Shown one piece after another: positions 51,805 to 61,680 of a DNA stretch of 64,000 nt. The stretch comes from Polynucleobacter difficilis (GTDB taxonomy: Bacteria; Pseudomonadota; Gammaproteobacteria; Burkholderiales; Burkholderiaceae). The notes below the pieces were generated by a model. That model was not told where the DNA came from and did not search any database. It saw nothing but the letters and a program-made list of their open reading frames with translations. The stretch lies in the NCBI RefSeq assembly GCF_003065365.1, contig NZ_CP023276.1, forward strand, positions 558,001-622,000, written 5' to 3'. The position numbers were made by a program, and so were the translations under genes. Numbering within the stretch: the stretch's first letter is position 1; the number at the start of each line of letters is the position of its first letter.

Positions 51805-53415
51805 ATGATTCGAATTACCGAGCTGCGCCTGGCGATTGACCATGCCCCAGAAGCCCTGGAGGCGGCCATTGTGCGCTTTCTTAAAATTACCCCAAAAGAC
51901 GTGATTTCTTTTGCGGTATTTAAGCGCAGCTATGACGCACGTAAAAATGTAGCCTTGGCATTTATCTATACGGTCGATGTTTCAGTTAAAGACGAGGACC
52001 GGGTATTAGCTCGCTTTGCTGGTGACGTTCATGTGCGACCATCGCCGGATACGCGTTATCACTTCGTCGCGAAAGCACCTCAAAAAATGGAGCGGCGGCC
52101 AGTCGTCATTGGTTTTGGCCCCTGCGGTATTTTTGCGGCCCTGCTGCTTGCGCAAATGGGCTTTAAGCCGATTGTCTTGGAGCGTGGAAAAGCAGTGCGG
52201 GAGCGCACCCAAGATACCTGGGGCTTATGGCGCAAGAGCACCCTCAATCCCGAGTCCAATGTGCAATTTGGCGAAGGGGGCGCTGGTACTTTTTCTGATG
52301 GCAAATTATGGAGCCAGGTTAAAGATCCGAAGTTTTACGGACGCAAGGTATTGCATGAGTTTGTTAAGGCGGGCGCCCCTGAAGAAATCTTGTACGTAGC
52401 TAAGCCACACATCGGCACCTTTCGCTTGGTGGGTGTGGTTGAAAAAATGCGCCAAGAAATTATTGCTTTGGGCGGAGAAATTCGCTTCTCCCAAAAAGTA
52501 ACGGGCTTTGATATTGAGGACCAGCGGATTCGCGGCGTACGGCTGGAGAACGGTGAGCACATTGTTGCCGACCAGGTGATATTGGCCTTGGGTCATAGCG
52601 CACGCGACACCTTTCAGGCATTGCATGACGCTGGCGTATATTTAGAGGCAAAGCCATTTTCGATTGGGTTTCGGATTGAGCATCCGCAGTCGATGATCGA
52701 TCGGGCGCGCCTGGGACCGCATGCGGGCAACCCCTTGATTGGGGCGGCCGATTACAAATTAGTACACCATGCCAAAAATGGGCGCTCAGTCTATAGCTTT
52801 TGCATGTGCCCGGGCGGCACGGTAGTGGCTGCCACTTCGGAGCCAAATCGCGTGGTTACCAATGGCATGAGTCAATACTCGCGTAATGAACGCAATGCGA
52901 ATGCCGGCATTGTGGTGGGCATTAACCCAGAGGATTATCCGGGCGGCCCGATGGCTGGAATTGAGTTTCAACGTGCCATTGAATCCAAGGCATTTGAGCT
53001 CGGCGGTAAAAACTATGAAGCCCCCGGTCAATTGGTTGGCGATTTTTTAGCGCAAAGGCCCTCCACGGATTTTGGTGCTGTATTGCCATCGTATAAACCC
53101 GGTGTGCACTTAACAGATCTCGCCAGCAGCTTGCCGGACTATGCGATTGAGGCGATTCGAGAAGCGATTCCGGCATTTGAAAAACAGATACCGGGTTTTT
53201 CAATGAACGATGCCGTATTGACCGGGGTTGAGACGCGCACTTCATCGCCATTGCGGATTACGCGCGGTGCAAATTACCAAAGTTTGAATATCAAAGGCCT
53301 TTACCCCGCAGGTGAGGGCGCAGGTTACGCCGGTGGCATTATGTCCGCCGGAATCGATGGCATTAAAGTCGCCGAGGCCCTGGCATTGGAGTATTTGGCC
53401 GAGCACCCACAATAG
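51805..53415 (+). CDS. FAD-dependent oxidoreductase (COG2509 type)
   Basis: This 536-residue protein has an N-terminal region of about 95 residues, then the dinucleotide-binding motif GFGPCGIFAALLLAQMG near 101-117, the segment SNVQFGEGGAGTFSDGKL, and a C-terminal FAD motif (LYPAGEGAGYAGGIMSAGID, in part). It is an uncharacterised flavoprotein family of dehydrogenases found in many bacteria. The start has no Shine-Dalgarno, and an AT-rich -10-like stretch is close to the ATG. Confidence 0.88.
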   Translation: MIRITELRLAIDHAPEALEAAIVRFLKITPKDVISFAVFKRSYDARKNVALAFIYTVDVSVKDEDRVLARFAGDVHVRPSPDTRYHFVAKAPQKMERRPVVIGFGPCGIFAALLLAQMGFKPIVLERGKAVRERTQDTWGLWRKSTLNPESNVQFGEGGAGTFSDGKLWSQVKDPKFYGRKVLHEFVKAGAPEEILYVAKPHIGTFRLVGVVEKMRQEIIALGGEIRFSQKVTGFDIEDQRIRGVRLENGEHIVADQVILALGHSARDTFQALHDAGVYLEAKPFSIGFRIEHPQSMIDRARLGPHAGNPLIGAADYKLVHHAKNGRSVYSFCMCPGGTVVAATSEPNRVVTNGMSQYSRNERNANAGIVVGINPEDYPGGPMAGIEFQRAIESKAFELGGKNYEAPGQLVGDFLAQRPSTDFGAVLPSYKPGVHLTDLASSLPDYAIEAIREAIPAFEKQIPGFSMNDAVLTGVETRTSSPLRITRGANYQSLNIKGLYPAGEGAGYAGGIMSAGIDGIKVAEALALEYLAEHPQ

Positions 53416-53474
53416 GGCATGCCTGAGGCATAGCGTTTATCTACCTGGGTTTTCAGAACAGACGATAATGCGGC

Positions 53475-55406
53475 ATGGCTTTAATCGTACTCACAGATGC
53501 AAAACTGGCCTTTGGCCACGTTGACTTACTCGCGAACACCGCTTTTTCACTAGAATTGGGTGAGCGCGTTGGTTTAATTGGCCGCAATGGCACCGGCAAA
53601 TCATCCCTTCTCAAAATTCTGGCTGGCATGGAAAAGCTGGATGACGGCCTACTGCAATACCAACAGGGCTTGCGTATTGCATATGTGCCGCAAGAGCCGA
53701 TCTTTGAAGCGACAGAAACCGTATTCGATGCAGTCTCGAAGGGCGTATCCCAAGCGAAGTCCCTGAGGGAGGAATATGAGGCTCTCAGCGTAGGGGATTG
53801 GGATGACGCTTCCCATCAGCGCCTCGATGGACTGCAATCTGCCTTAGAGGCAGTCAGCGGTTGGAATTGGGAGCAGCGCGTACATGAAACCTTGGATCGA
53901 TTGCATCTGCAAGCCGAGATGAAAATCACGGCGCTATCTGGGGGCACTAAAAAGCGCGTTGCCTTAGCGCAAGCTTTGGTTGCGGTTCCAGATGTGCTCT
54001 TACTCGATGAGCCAACCAACCACTTAGACTTAGATTCCATTGCGTGGCTAGAAGAATTGTTAAAAGAATATCAAGGCTCCGTGGTACTAATTACCCATGA
54101 CCGTGCATTCTTGGACGCGGTCTGTACTCAAATCGTGGAGCTGGATCGCGGTATTTTGCGGGGCTATCCCGGTAATTTTTCCACATACGAAGTTTTAAAA
54201 GACCAGGAACTCAATGCAGAATCCTTAGCCAATGCAAGAGCAGACAAACTGCTAGCGCAAGAAGAGGTTTGGATTCGCAAGGGAGTTGAAGCAAGGCGTA
54301 CGCGTAGCGTTGGCCGGATCGCCCGTTTAGAAAAGCTGCGCGCTAGCCGTGCACAGCGCCGCGATGAAATGGGTCAAGTAAAGTTGGCCGTGTCCGCAGG
54401 GGATCGAAGCGGCAAGATCGTGGCAGACTTGCAAAACGTATCCAAATCCTATGATCGCCCGATCGTTCAAGACTTTACCGCCACCATCTTGCGTGGCGAT
54501 AAGGTTGGTCTCCTTGGCCCCAATGGCGCCGGTAAGACAACCTTGTTAAAACTGATTCTCGGTACCATTACCCCAGACTCCGGAACAGCGGTGATGGGTA
54601 CACGTATTGAAGTGGCGTACTTTGATCAAATGCGCGAGGGACTTGATCTCAATGCGTCGCTGGAAGATTACATTAGCCCTGGAAGTGAGTGGATTGAAAT
54701 CAATGGCAATCGCAAGCACGTCAAGAGTTACTTAAGTGATTTCTTATTCGCGCCGGAGCGCACCAATTCACCGGTCAGTACCTTATCGGGCGGTGAGCGC
54801 AATCGCTTGTTGCTCGCCCGCCTATTTGCAAGGCCAGCGAACGTCTTGGTGCTCGACGAGCCTACCAATGACTTGGATATCGATACCCTGGATCTCTTGG
54901 AGCAACTGCTTCAGGACTACAAGGGCACAGTCTTTTTAGTTAGCCACGACCGTTACTTTTTGGACAATGTGGTGACTAGTATTATTGCCAATGAGGGCGA
55001 TGGATTTTGGCGTGAGTACGAGGGTGGCTATGAGGACTGGAAAATTCAGAAGGCGCGTTCCGATAAAATTCGCTCAGAAAACGGCAGCCTGAAAATAGAG
55101 CCTGCTGCAAAAGCTAGCATCAAGCCAGTAGAAAAAGAAAGCAAGGACACAAAGCCAGTAGCCGCTAAAGCTGGCGTTCAAAAACTCAATGGCAAAGAGC
55201 GCCAAGAGTTAGAGGCATTGCCTTTGCAGATTGAAGTCCTTGAGGCAGAGCAGGCTGAGATTGGCCTCGCGATGAGCAATCCTGATTTATACAAAAATGA
55301 ACCTGAACTGGCTGCGAGTATGCAGGCACGCTTAACTGAGCTTACGAACCAGATCGATGCCATGCTGCAGCGTTGGGAATCGCTCCTGAGCCGTTCCGAG
55401 TCCTAA
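53475..55406 (+). CDS. uup: ABC-F family ATPase, Uup type
   Basis: This 643-residue protein has two nucleotide-binding domains and no membrane segments. First Walker A is GRNGTGKSS (about 36-44) with signature LSGGTKKR; second is GPNGAGKTT with LSGGERNR and VLVLDEPTNDLD. A charged C-terminal coiled coil (about 570-640: LEALPLQIEVLEAEQAEIG) is the DNA-binding domain seen in Uup. ABC-F proteins act on the ribosome; Uup also affects transposon excision. GATAAT lies five bases before ATG, so the mRNA is probably leaderless. Confidence 0.9.
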   Translation: MALIVLTDAKLAFGHVDLLANTAFSLELGERVGLIGRNGTGKSSLLKILAGMEKLDDGLLQYQQGLRIAYVPQEPIFEATETVFDAVSKGVSQAKSLREEYEALSVGDWDDASHQRLDGLQSALEAVSGWNWEQRVHETLDRLHLQAEMKITALSGGTKKRVALAQALVAVPDVLLLDEPTNHLDLDSIAWLEELLKEYQGSVVLITHDRAFLDAVCTQIVELDRGILRGYPGNFSTYEVLKDQELNAESLANARADKLLAQEEVWIRKGVEARRTRSVGRIARLEKLRASRAQRRDEMGQVKLAVSAGDRSGKIVADLQNVSKSYDRPIVQDFTATILRGDKVGLLGPNGAGKTTLLKLILGTITPDSGTAVMGTRIEVAYFDQMREGLDLNASLEDYISPGSEWIEINGNRKHVKSYLSDFLFAPERTNSPVSTLSGGERNRLLLARLFARPANVLVLDEPTNDLDIDTLDLLEQLLQDYKGTVFLVSHDRYFLDNVVTSIIANEGDGFWREYEGGYEDWKIQKARSDKIRSENGSLKIEPAAKASIKPVEKESKDTKPVAAKAGVQKLNGKERQELEALPLQIEVLEAEQAEIGLAMSNPDLYKNEPELAASMQARLTELTNQIDAMLQRWESLLSRSES

Positions 55407-55416
55407 GAACGGTCTT

Positions 55417-55755
55417 CTATTCTTTGCCTAGAGTGGCACTACTAGCATTGGCTAGATGGAGTTGGCTGCGCAACTGATCAAGCTCTTCGAGTAAATTCAG
55501 GGCCAATGCCACGCCGGGTAGATTAAGCTCCAAGTCGTGCATGAGGCGTGCAGCCGTTTTAGCTCGCTGCAGGGAGTTTCCACTAAAGCGCCAGTCTTGG
55601 GGTGATCCGCCAGCCGGACTCAAAACGCCTTCGGAGACCCAGGCCATGATCATGTCTTCTGGTGTGGATGTTGCTTCGGCTAGCTCCACGATGGTCATAT
55701 GCACATCATGCTCAACAATGCTGCCTTCAATCCAAGTAATGTGGGTTTGTGTCAT
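55417..55755 (-). CDS. cbpM: chaperone modulator CbpM
   Basis: This 112-residue MerR-like protein begins with a helix-turn-helix-like part (TIVELAEATSTPEDMIMAWV) and ends with a helical region containing LELNLPGVALALNLLEELDQL, typical of CbpM. CbpM binds and inhibits the J-domain protein CbpA. It follows cbpA by five bases. Confidence 0.85.
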   Translation of the reverse strand: MTQTHITWIEGSIVEHDVHMTIVELAEATSTPEDMIMAWVSEGVLSPAGGSPQDWRFSGNSLQRAKTAARLMHDLELNLPGVALALNLLEELDQLRSQLHLANASSATLGKE

Positions 55756-55760
55756 GCCAT

Positions 55761-56696
55761 TTATCCCTTTAAGTGACTTCTGGGCTTGAAATCAAATGCA
55801 CCTTGCAGTGTGCGATAGGCTTCTTTTTGCGCATCGGTTTCTGCTTTGGGTAAAACAATGCTTGGTACAACGTAGAGATCACCAGGTTCTTTGCTGGGGA
55901 TGCCTTTACCTTTGAGTCGCATCTTGCGTCCAGCAGGAGTGCCGGGCGGAATGGTTAGTTCAAGTAGGGCGCCGGTTGGCATGGGCACATTGACGGTAGT
56001 ACCTAAGGCTGCCTCCCATGGGCTCAGTGGTAAATCTAAAAATACATCCTTCCCATCGACCCGGTAGATTGGATCTGCCTGAATGCCGATCTCTAAATAC
56101 AGGTCGCCTGCTGGCCCGCCACCAAAACCAGGGCCGGCCTGGCCCGCGAGGCGTAAATTCTGGCCTGCACGAATGCCTTGCGGAATGCTGACATCCAATT
56201 TGCGCTCTTGCATGAACAATTGACCCTGAGCATCGTAAGCTGGCATGCTTAATCCAATAGTGCGCTTAGCGCCCTGGTAGGCATCCATTAAATCAATCAT
56301 GATCTTGGCATGCTGATCCTGGCCTTTAGCGGATCGCGCTTGCGATTGCCTGCCGGATTGGGCGCGGGCCCCTCGGCCAAACAAGGATTCAAAAAAATCA
56401 CTTTGGTCGCCGCTGAATTCACCATCTGTAAAGGCGCCACCATTCCAATCGGGTGGAGGGCTAAAGTCTTGACCGCTTTTCCAATTGCTGCCCATTTGAT
56501 CGTAGGCCGCACGCTTCTCGGGGTCTTTTAACACCGCAAATGCTTCGCCTACTTCTTTAAAGCGCTCCTCAGCACCAGCTTCTTTGCTGACGTCCGGGTG
56601 GTATTTACGGGCCAGCTTGCGATAGGCTTGTTTAATTTCATCTGGGTTTGCCGTGCGGGCAACGCCGAGTGTTTCGTAATAGTCTTTGAATTTCAT
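55761..56696 (-). CDS. cbpA: curved DNA-binding J-domain protein CbpA
   Basis: This 311-residue DnaJ-class protein has an N-terminal J domain (about 5-68) with KLARKYHPDVS carrying the essential HPD, a G/F-like and serine linker, and two C-terminal substrate-binding domains. There is no zinc-finger (CxxCxGxG) region, which separates it from DnaJ. It works with DnaK and binds curved DNA in E. coli. Two-gene operon with cbpM, as in many Proteobacteria. Confidence 0.92.
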   Translation of the reverse strand: MKFKDYYETLGVARTANPDEIKQAYRKLARKYHPDVSKEAGAEERFKEVGEAFAVLKDPEKRAAYDQMGSNWKSGQDFSPPPDWNGGAFTDGEFSGDQSDFFESLFGRGARAQSGRQSQARSAKGQDQHAKIMIDLMDAYQGAKRTIGLSMPAYDAQGQLFMQERKLDVSIPQGIRAGQNLRLAGQAGPGFGGGPAGDLYLEIGIQADPIYRVDGKDVFLDLPLSPWEAALGTTVNVPMPTGALLELTIPPGTPAGRKMRLKGKGIPSKEPGDLYVVPSIVLPKAETDAQKEAYRTLQGAFDFKPRSHLKG

Positions 56697-56776
56697 CAGG
56701 CGAAAGCAGCTCCTGTGGTGGTATTGAATTTGGCTTCAATCCATTTTACAGATCTTTATAGCGCCTGAATAAAGAA

Positions 56777-56804
56777 AAAAGGCTGGTCACAATCCCAGCC
56801 TTTT
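56777..56804 (-). terminator. intrinsic terminator after the UxaA-type gene
   Basis: AAAAGGCTGG (56777-56786) pairs with CCAGCCTTTT (56795-56804) across an eight-base loop. On the minus strand the stem is followed by TTTTTTCTTT, ending the transcript four bases beyond the dehydratase stop codon. Confidence 0.85.
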
Positions 56805-56807
56805 AGG

Positions 56808-58355
56808 TCAACTCATGATGCCAATTTGCCATGGTACAAATTCGTAGTCACCCAATCCAAGCAGCTCACTTTTCGATGGCTTACCGGAGGCGGTATCCAA
56901 AAAGAGTTCAAAAATACGTTGCCCCATTTCTTGAACGGAGACGGTGCCATCTAATATTTCACCGCAATTGATATCCATGTCTTCCGTTAAGCGCGAGTAC
57001 ATCGGCGTATTGGTGGCTAACTTGATGCAGGGCGCTGGCTTGCTGCCAAACATCGAGCCGCGGCCCGTAGTAAAGGCAATTAAATTAGCGCCACCCGCAA
57101 TCTGACCAGTTGCCGATACTGGATCAAAACCCGGTGTATCCATAAAGACGAAGCCCTTGGTGGTCACTGGCTCGGCATAGCGGTAAACCTCCATCAGTGG
57201 ACCTGTGCCACCTTTCATGGAGGAGCCCAATGACTTCTCAAAAATATTGGCAAGGCCGCCGACTTGATTGCCTGGACTTACTTGACCGTTAATTTGGACA
57301 TCACGGCCAACCGAATACTCGTCTTTCCACCAGCGAATGCGCTGGATTAGTTTTTCACCAATTTCTTTGGTTGCTGCGCGCCGGGTGAGGGTGTGCTCAA
57401 CGCCATAAATCTCTGGAGTTTCCGAGAGAATGCCGGTGCCTCCATGCCTCGCGAGGATATCAATTGCCGCACCGAGGGCTGGATTGGCAGTAATCGATGA
57501 AAAGCCATCGGAACCACCGCACTGCAAGCCCACGCATAGGTGGCTTGCCGAGACCGTCTCACGCATTACTTTATTGGCATTGGGCAAGAGCGCTTTAACC
57601 GCCTCAATACCAGCCTCAATTGTCTTGCGGGTACCGCCACTTTCTTGCATGATGAAGGTATGCAAGGTTGAGCCTTCTTTCAGGTCTTCCTGTTCCATTA
57701 AACCCTTGAGCTGATTGCGCTCGCAACCTAGCCCAATCACCAAAGCAGCTGCGAGATTGGGATGCTTGGCATAACCCGCCATAGTGCGACGAAGCAATTG
57801 CATTGGCTCGCCAGTCATTTCCATGCCACAGCCAATCGAATGACTAAACGCCACAACGCCATCCACATTGGGATACTCGGCCAGGCGCTCAGGCGTAAAC
57901 CATTCTGCAATCTTATTGACTACGGTTGCTGAGCAATTGACCGTCGACAAAATGCCAATGAAATTCCGCGTACCCACTTTGCCATTAGCACGCACATAGC
58001 CCTGAAATGTAGCGCGTTCCGATTCTGGCAATAGAGCAGTGGGCTTAAATTCACTGGCGTAGGCGTAGTCCCGATCAAATTCTTTAAAGTCAGTATTGTG
58101 GCCGTGCACCATGGTGCCAGGCTCAATATCCACATTCGCAAAGCCCACGGTGACGTTGTACTTCAGAATGGGCTCCCCCTTTTTTATTGGCTTAGCCGCA
58201 ATTTTGTAGCCTGCCGGTACTTGGCTGCGGCTAGTGAAATGCTCACTTGGGACTGCAGTGCCAATGCCAACATCGACCCGGGCTACGACGACGTTGTCAT
58301 TGGGGTGTAAGCGAATAACAGGGCCAATCAGGCGCTTTTCAGAAATTTCAATCAT
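56808..58355 (-). CDS. UxaA/GarD family sugar-acid dehydratase
   Basis: This 515-residue protein combines the N-terminal SAF domain (about 1-100) with the large UxaA/GarD C-terminal part (SHSIGCGMEMTG; LGCERNQL; CGGSDGFSSITANPALGAA; DFVFMDTPGFDP-like segment). Family members dehydrate altronate, galactarate or related sugar acids, with iron. The exact substrate is not determined. It is downstream of a Bug-type binding protein on the same strand (45-base gap) and part of a catabolic cluster. Confidence 0.86.
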   Translation of the reverse strand: MIEISEKRLIGPVIRLHPNDNVVVARVDVGIGTAVPSEHFTSRSQVPAGYKIAAKPIKKGEPILKYNVTVGFANVDIEPGTMVHGHNTDFKEFDRDYAYASEFKPTALLPESERATFQGYVRANGKVGTRNFIGILSTVNCSATVVNKIAEWFTPERLAEYPNVDGVVAFSHSIGCGMEMTGEPMQLLRRTMAGYAKHPNLAAALVIGLGCERNQLKGLMEQEDLKEGSTLHTFIMQESGGTRKTIEAGIEAVKALLPNANKVMRETVSASHLCVGLQCGGSDGFSSITANPALGAAIDILARHGGTGILSETPEIYGVEHTLTRRAATKEIGEKLIQRIRWWKDEYSVGRDVQINGQVSPGNQVGGLANIFEKSLGSSMKGGTGPLMEVYRYAEPVTTKGFVFMDTPGFDPVSATGQIAGGANLIAFTTGRGSMFGSKPAPCIKLATNTPMYSRLTEDMDINCGEILDGTVSVQEMGQRIFELFLDTASGKPSKSELLGLGDYEFVPWQIGIMS

Positions 58356-58400
58356 GGGGTGAATGGGTTCAATAAATGGAAGTTAAAAAAGTGCGGATAA

Positions 58401-59363
58401 TTATTCAGCAGTAGCCCCTGATTTTTTCACAATCGGTGCCCATTTTGTTACTTCAGCCTTAATATAGGCGCCCAACTGCTCTGGCGTGCTCGTTTGCACA
58501 TCAAACCCCCGGCTTGCGAGTTGGGTTTTTGTTTCTGGATTATTTAGTATTGTGCTCATCTGTGTATTTAGGCGTTTAATAATTGCATTGGGTGTACCTG
58601 CGGGAGCAACCAGTGCGTAAACGAGTTCCACCTCAAAATTAGGTAATGTTTCCGCAATTGCAGGAACTTCCGGCGCGTTAGGTGAGCGCTTCAGGCTAGT
58701 AACTCCAATCGGAGTGAGTTTGCCCGATTTAACGTAGGGAAGTGCTGCAGGCGTTCCAATCATCGCAGTCTGAATTTGACCACCCAAAACATCGGTTAAA
58801 GCTGGTGCTGCTCCTTTATAAGGTACGTGGGTAATGTCTGTACCTGCTTGCACGTTAAATAGCTCGCCACCCAGATGCAGTGGGGTGCCTGTGCCTGAAG
58901 AGCCAAAATTAACTTTACCTGGATTGGCCTTGGCGTAGGCAATTAACTCGCTAGTATTTTTAACTGGAACTGATGGATTGGCTACCAGCATAAGGGAAGA
59001 GGATGCTACGAGGGTAATCGGAGCAAAGTCCTTAACGGTGTTGTAACTCAATTTTTTATATAAGGTTTCGTTAATTGCCTGCGTTCCTACCATCATTAAA
59101 AAAATCGTATAACCATCCGGTTTTGAGCGCACAACAAATTCTGCGGCTAGGTTGGTGCCTGCGCCTGGTTTGTTATCAATAATGACCGGCTGTCCTAAAT
59201 CTTCTCCTAATTTTTGACTAAAGGCCCTTGCTAGAACATCGGATGGGCCTCCGGCAGCAAATGGCACAATGAGGCGAATGGGTTGATTAGGGTAGGGCTG
59301 CGCTTGCACCTGAAACGATGATGCGGCTAAGGCAATTGCAATGGCTTGAATAATTTTTAGCAT
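58401..59363 (-). CDS. Bug/TctC-type periplasmic solute-binding protein
   Basis: This 320-residue protein has a signal peptide (MLKIIQAIAIALAASSFQVQ, cleavage near QAQ) and the TctC pattern PNQPIRLIVPFAAGGPSDVLAR. The central GSSGTGTPLHLGGE is also typical. There is no tctA or tctB next to it; Burkholderiales carry many such orphan Bug proteins. The likely ligand is the sugar acid or hydroxy acid degraded by the adjacent enzymes (inference). AAGGAGAT is just before the ATG. Confidence 0.9.
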   Translation of the reverse strand: MLKIIQAIAIALAASSFQVQAQPYPNQPIRLIVPFAAGGPSDVLARAFSQKLGEDLGQPVIIDNKPGAGTNLAAEFVVRSKPDGYTIFLMMVGTQAINETLYKKLSYNTVKDFAPITLVASSSLMLVANPSVPVKNTSELIAYAKANPGKVNFGSSGTGTPLHLGGELFNVQAGTDITHVPYKGAAPALTDVLGGQIQTAMIGTPAALPYVKSGKLTPIGVTSLKRSPNAPEVPAIAETLPNFEVELVYALVAPAGTPNAIIKRLNTQMSTILNNPETKTQLASRGFDVQTSTPEQLGAYIKAEVTKWAPIVKKSGATAE

Positions 59364-59420
59364 ATGATCTCCTTACTGTTTTTATGAAATTGATAGCACG
59401 ATAAAACCTGAATAGAAGCA

Positions 59421-60566
59421 ATGAACATTAAATCCGCTACGCTTTTTCCGCTCTCGATACCGCTTCGTGCGCCGATGAAAATGTCGGGGGAAACAGTTAC
59501 ACATGCCAACACCTTACTGTTGCGCCTGATCGATGGTGAGGGCAGGGAGGGCTGGGGAGAAACGTCTGCGGCACCCCTAATGACGGGCGAGACGCTTGGT
59601 AGTGTCTTGGCTAACACCGCATACCTTCTGAATGCAGTGAAAGAAGTGTCATGGGAAGACCCTTGCGCGATTGGCGCTATCCAGTCCCGTTTTTTATACG
59701 CCAATAGTTCGGCGAAATCCTGTGTTGAATTGGCTCTATTGGATCTGTTTGCGCAAGCCAAAGGAGAGTCAGCATGGTCTTTGTTACGCAAAGCGTATCG
59801 CATCGAGTCCTTGGCCAAACCAGATTCGTTGCCAGTTCTGCGGATGCTGGGCGGCTCTTTGGAAACGGAGATTGCCGATGCGCGAGCCCTGCGAGACCAG
59901 GGATACCGGCATTGGAAAATCAAAGTAGGCGTATATGACCTGAATTCTGATCTGCAGCGAGTCGCCGCAATTTGCGCTGCTCTAGAGGGCGATACGATAT
60001 CGGCCGATGCCAATGGTGCTTTCACTTTAGAACAGGCAATCGCATTTTGTCGATCTGATCTCGCCTCGCACCTTTCTTTTGTCGAGCAGCCGATAGCAGC
60101 CGACCATTCCATTGCTGACTTTGTAAGCTTAAAGACGGCATCCCCATTGCCGATTTGCTTGGATGAATCGATCCATGGCATCGATACCATCCAAGTATGC
60201 GCAGAAAAAGGGGTGATGGATGGGGCCAGCTTAAAGCTCATCAAGCTCGGCGGCATGCTCCCAGGTATGCGGGCCGCAATCGAATTAGAAAAGCGCGGCC
60301 TTAACTTAAATCTGGCGTGCAAAGTTGCCGAAACCTCGTTGTCAGCAGCGGCAACAGCCAGCATTGGTTTTGCAATGAATGGCGCGCCATGGGGCCTTAG
60401 TATGTCGAATGCGTATCTAGAGTACGACATTTGTGATGCGCCCCTAATTGCTGCTGAGGGAAGATTAAATGTCGAGCAACTCAATTCCGTTGGGATTGGT
60501 GTTGTTCCCAATCTTGCCTTGGTAAAGAAGACGGTTTCGAGCGAGTGGGGCATTATTGAATGTTGA
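59421..60566 (+). CDS. enolase-superfamily enzyme (mandelate racemase/muconate lactonizing type)
   Basis: This 381-residue protein has the MLE-subgroup active site: catalytic KxK in HWKIKVGVYD, metal ligands Asp in ISADANGAF, Glu in FVEQPI and Asp in CLDESI, and the second lysine in LKLIKLGG. Possible activities include cycloisomerase, epimerase, racemase or dehydratase. It is divergent from the Bug gene and its end overlaps the convergent dehydrogenase by 14 bases. A long frame on the opposite strand (59357-60553) is a shadow. Confidence 0.86.
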   Translation: MNIKSATLFPLSIPLRAPMKMSGETVTHANTLLLRLIDGEGREGWGETSAAPLMTGETLGSVLANTAYLLNAVKEVSWEDPCAIGAIQSRFLYANSSAKSCVELALLDLFAQAKGESAWSLLRKAYRIESLAKPDSLPVLRMLGGSLETEIADARALRDQGYRHWKIKVGVYDLNSDLQRVAAICAALEGDTISADANGAFTLEQAIAFCRSDLASHLSFVEQPIAADHSIADFVSLKTASPLPICLDESIHGIDTIQVCAEKGVMDGASLKLIKLGGMLPGMRAAIELEKRGLNLNLACKVAETSLSAAATASIGFAMNGAPWGLSMSNAYLEYDICDAPLIAAEGRLNVEQLNSVGIGVVPNLALVKKTVSSEWGIIEC

Positions 60567-61488
60567 GAACTTCAAACGCAGCCTTAAGACGGCGTGAGTA
60601 GAGGGCGTTCATCGCCTTGCTTTCTTCTGGACTCCATTTACGAAATCCTTCCCCCGCCTTGATGCCAGTTTTGCCTTCTGCCATCAGCTTCGCTAAGCTG
60701 GGAGGAATGGCATCGATATTCGAGAGCGAAGGATAAATTTCCTTAGCAGCATTGGCCATGCCGTCCCATCCAGAAATTTCCTTTTGGGTCATTGGGCCAA
60801 CCGCTGCATAGCGAAAGCCAAAGCTGTAGCGCACCGCATCGTCGACATCATCTGGCGTTGCGATTCCCGCATCCACCAAAGCAAGCGCTTCCCGCATGAG
60901 TGCATGCTGAATGCGGTTCGCTAAAAATCCGGGGATATCGCGCTTCACGAGCACTGGTTTTTTATGAATCGATTTGTAGAGTGTGCATACCTGCTCTGCA
61001 AGTGCAGGATCCGTTTTTTCGCCCATCACAATCTCAACCAAAGGAACAATGTCCGCCGGCATAAAATAATGCGCTCCCATCATGCGAGCTGCTGTGGGGA
61101 GGCCCTCGGCAATCTTACTAATCGGAAAGCCGGAGCTATTGCTGCCGATGGGAACGGATTTCGGGACTTTTTTATCCAGCGCAGCAAAAATGGTTTTTTT
61201 CAGTTCTAAATTTTCTGAAACGGTCTCTATCACCCAAAGGCAGTTGGCCCATTCGTTCCATTCTTCAAAAACACCATATTGCTGTAATTGCTTCAATGCC
61301 TCTGGGCTTGATGCGCGGACAGCATCCTTACTGCTGATGGCAAGCGCCAGTCCTAGGGCCTTATCTAAACAAGCACTCGCTTTTTCAGTCGAGCGCCCAA
61401 GTACGGTAATGGGCAATCCTTCTGCAATAAACCCCGCAGCTATGCCTGCAGCCATAGTGCCCGTGCCAATAACAACAATCCGATCCAT
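60553..61488 (-). CDS. 3-hydroxyacyl-CoA dehydrogenase-like NAD-dependent dehydrogenase
   Basis: This 311-residue protein has the NAD motif VVIGTGTMAAGIAAGF at residues 5-20, the catalytic segment GSNSSGFPISKIA and GAHYFMPADIVPLVEIV (His-Glu-like pair), and the C-terminal helical domain with DIPGFLANRIQHAL. Relatives include L-gulonate 3-dehydrogenase and L-carnitine dehydrogenase, so a hydroxy acid rather than a CoA ester may be the substrate. Convergent with the enolase-type gene. Confidence 0.86.
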   Translation of the reverse strand: MDRIVVIGTGTMAAGIAAGFIAEGLPITVLGRSTEKASACLDKALGLALAISSKDAVRASSPEALKQLQQYGVFEEWNEWANCLWVIETVSENLELKKTIFAALDKKVPKSVPIGSNSSGFPISKIAEGLPTAARMMGAHYFMPADIVPLVEIVMGEKTDPALAEQVCTLYKSIHKKPVLVKRDIPGFLANRIQHALMREALALVDAGIATPDDVDDAVRYSFGFRYAAVGPMTQKEISGWDGMANAAKEIYPSLSNIDAIPPSLAKLMAEGKTGIKAGEGFRKWSPEESKAMNALYSRRLKAAFEVLNIQ

Positions 61489-61508
61489 TGGTTTTCCGTT
61501 TATTTAAA

Positions 61509-61520
61509 TTGTTCGTACAA
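61509..61520. promoter_or_regulatory. palindromic operator candidate before the SMP-30 gene
   Basis: TTGTTCGTACAA has symmetric half-sites TTGT/ACAA. HutC-type GntR regulators bind short GT-N4-AC palindromes, and one such regulator is encoded downstream. The site is between the divergent dehydrogenase and SMP-30 genes. Confidence 0.35.
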
Positions 61521-61680
61521 GTAATTCATTAATTAAGTAAAATAGTACACCTTGAATTAGTCTGACACCATAAAATTATGATTTAATATGGCAAATATCG
61601 TGTTTTTAGTAAAGCAATGCCGGCAGAACCAGTTTCGAATTAACACTAACTTATCCGTATAACTTTAGGAGATATCCAGA

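Noticed and set aside
59357..60553. 398-codon open frame on the minus strand
   Set aside because: It lies entirely antisense to the enolase-superfamily gene, whose active-site motifs are all present; the translated product is low in hydrophobic core pattern and has no family resemblance.
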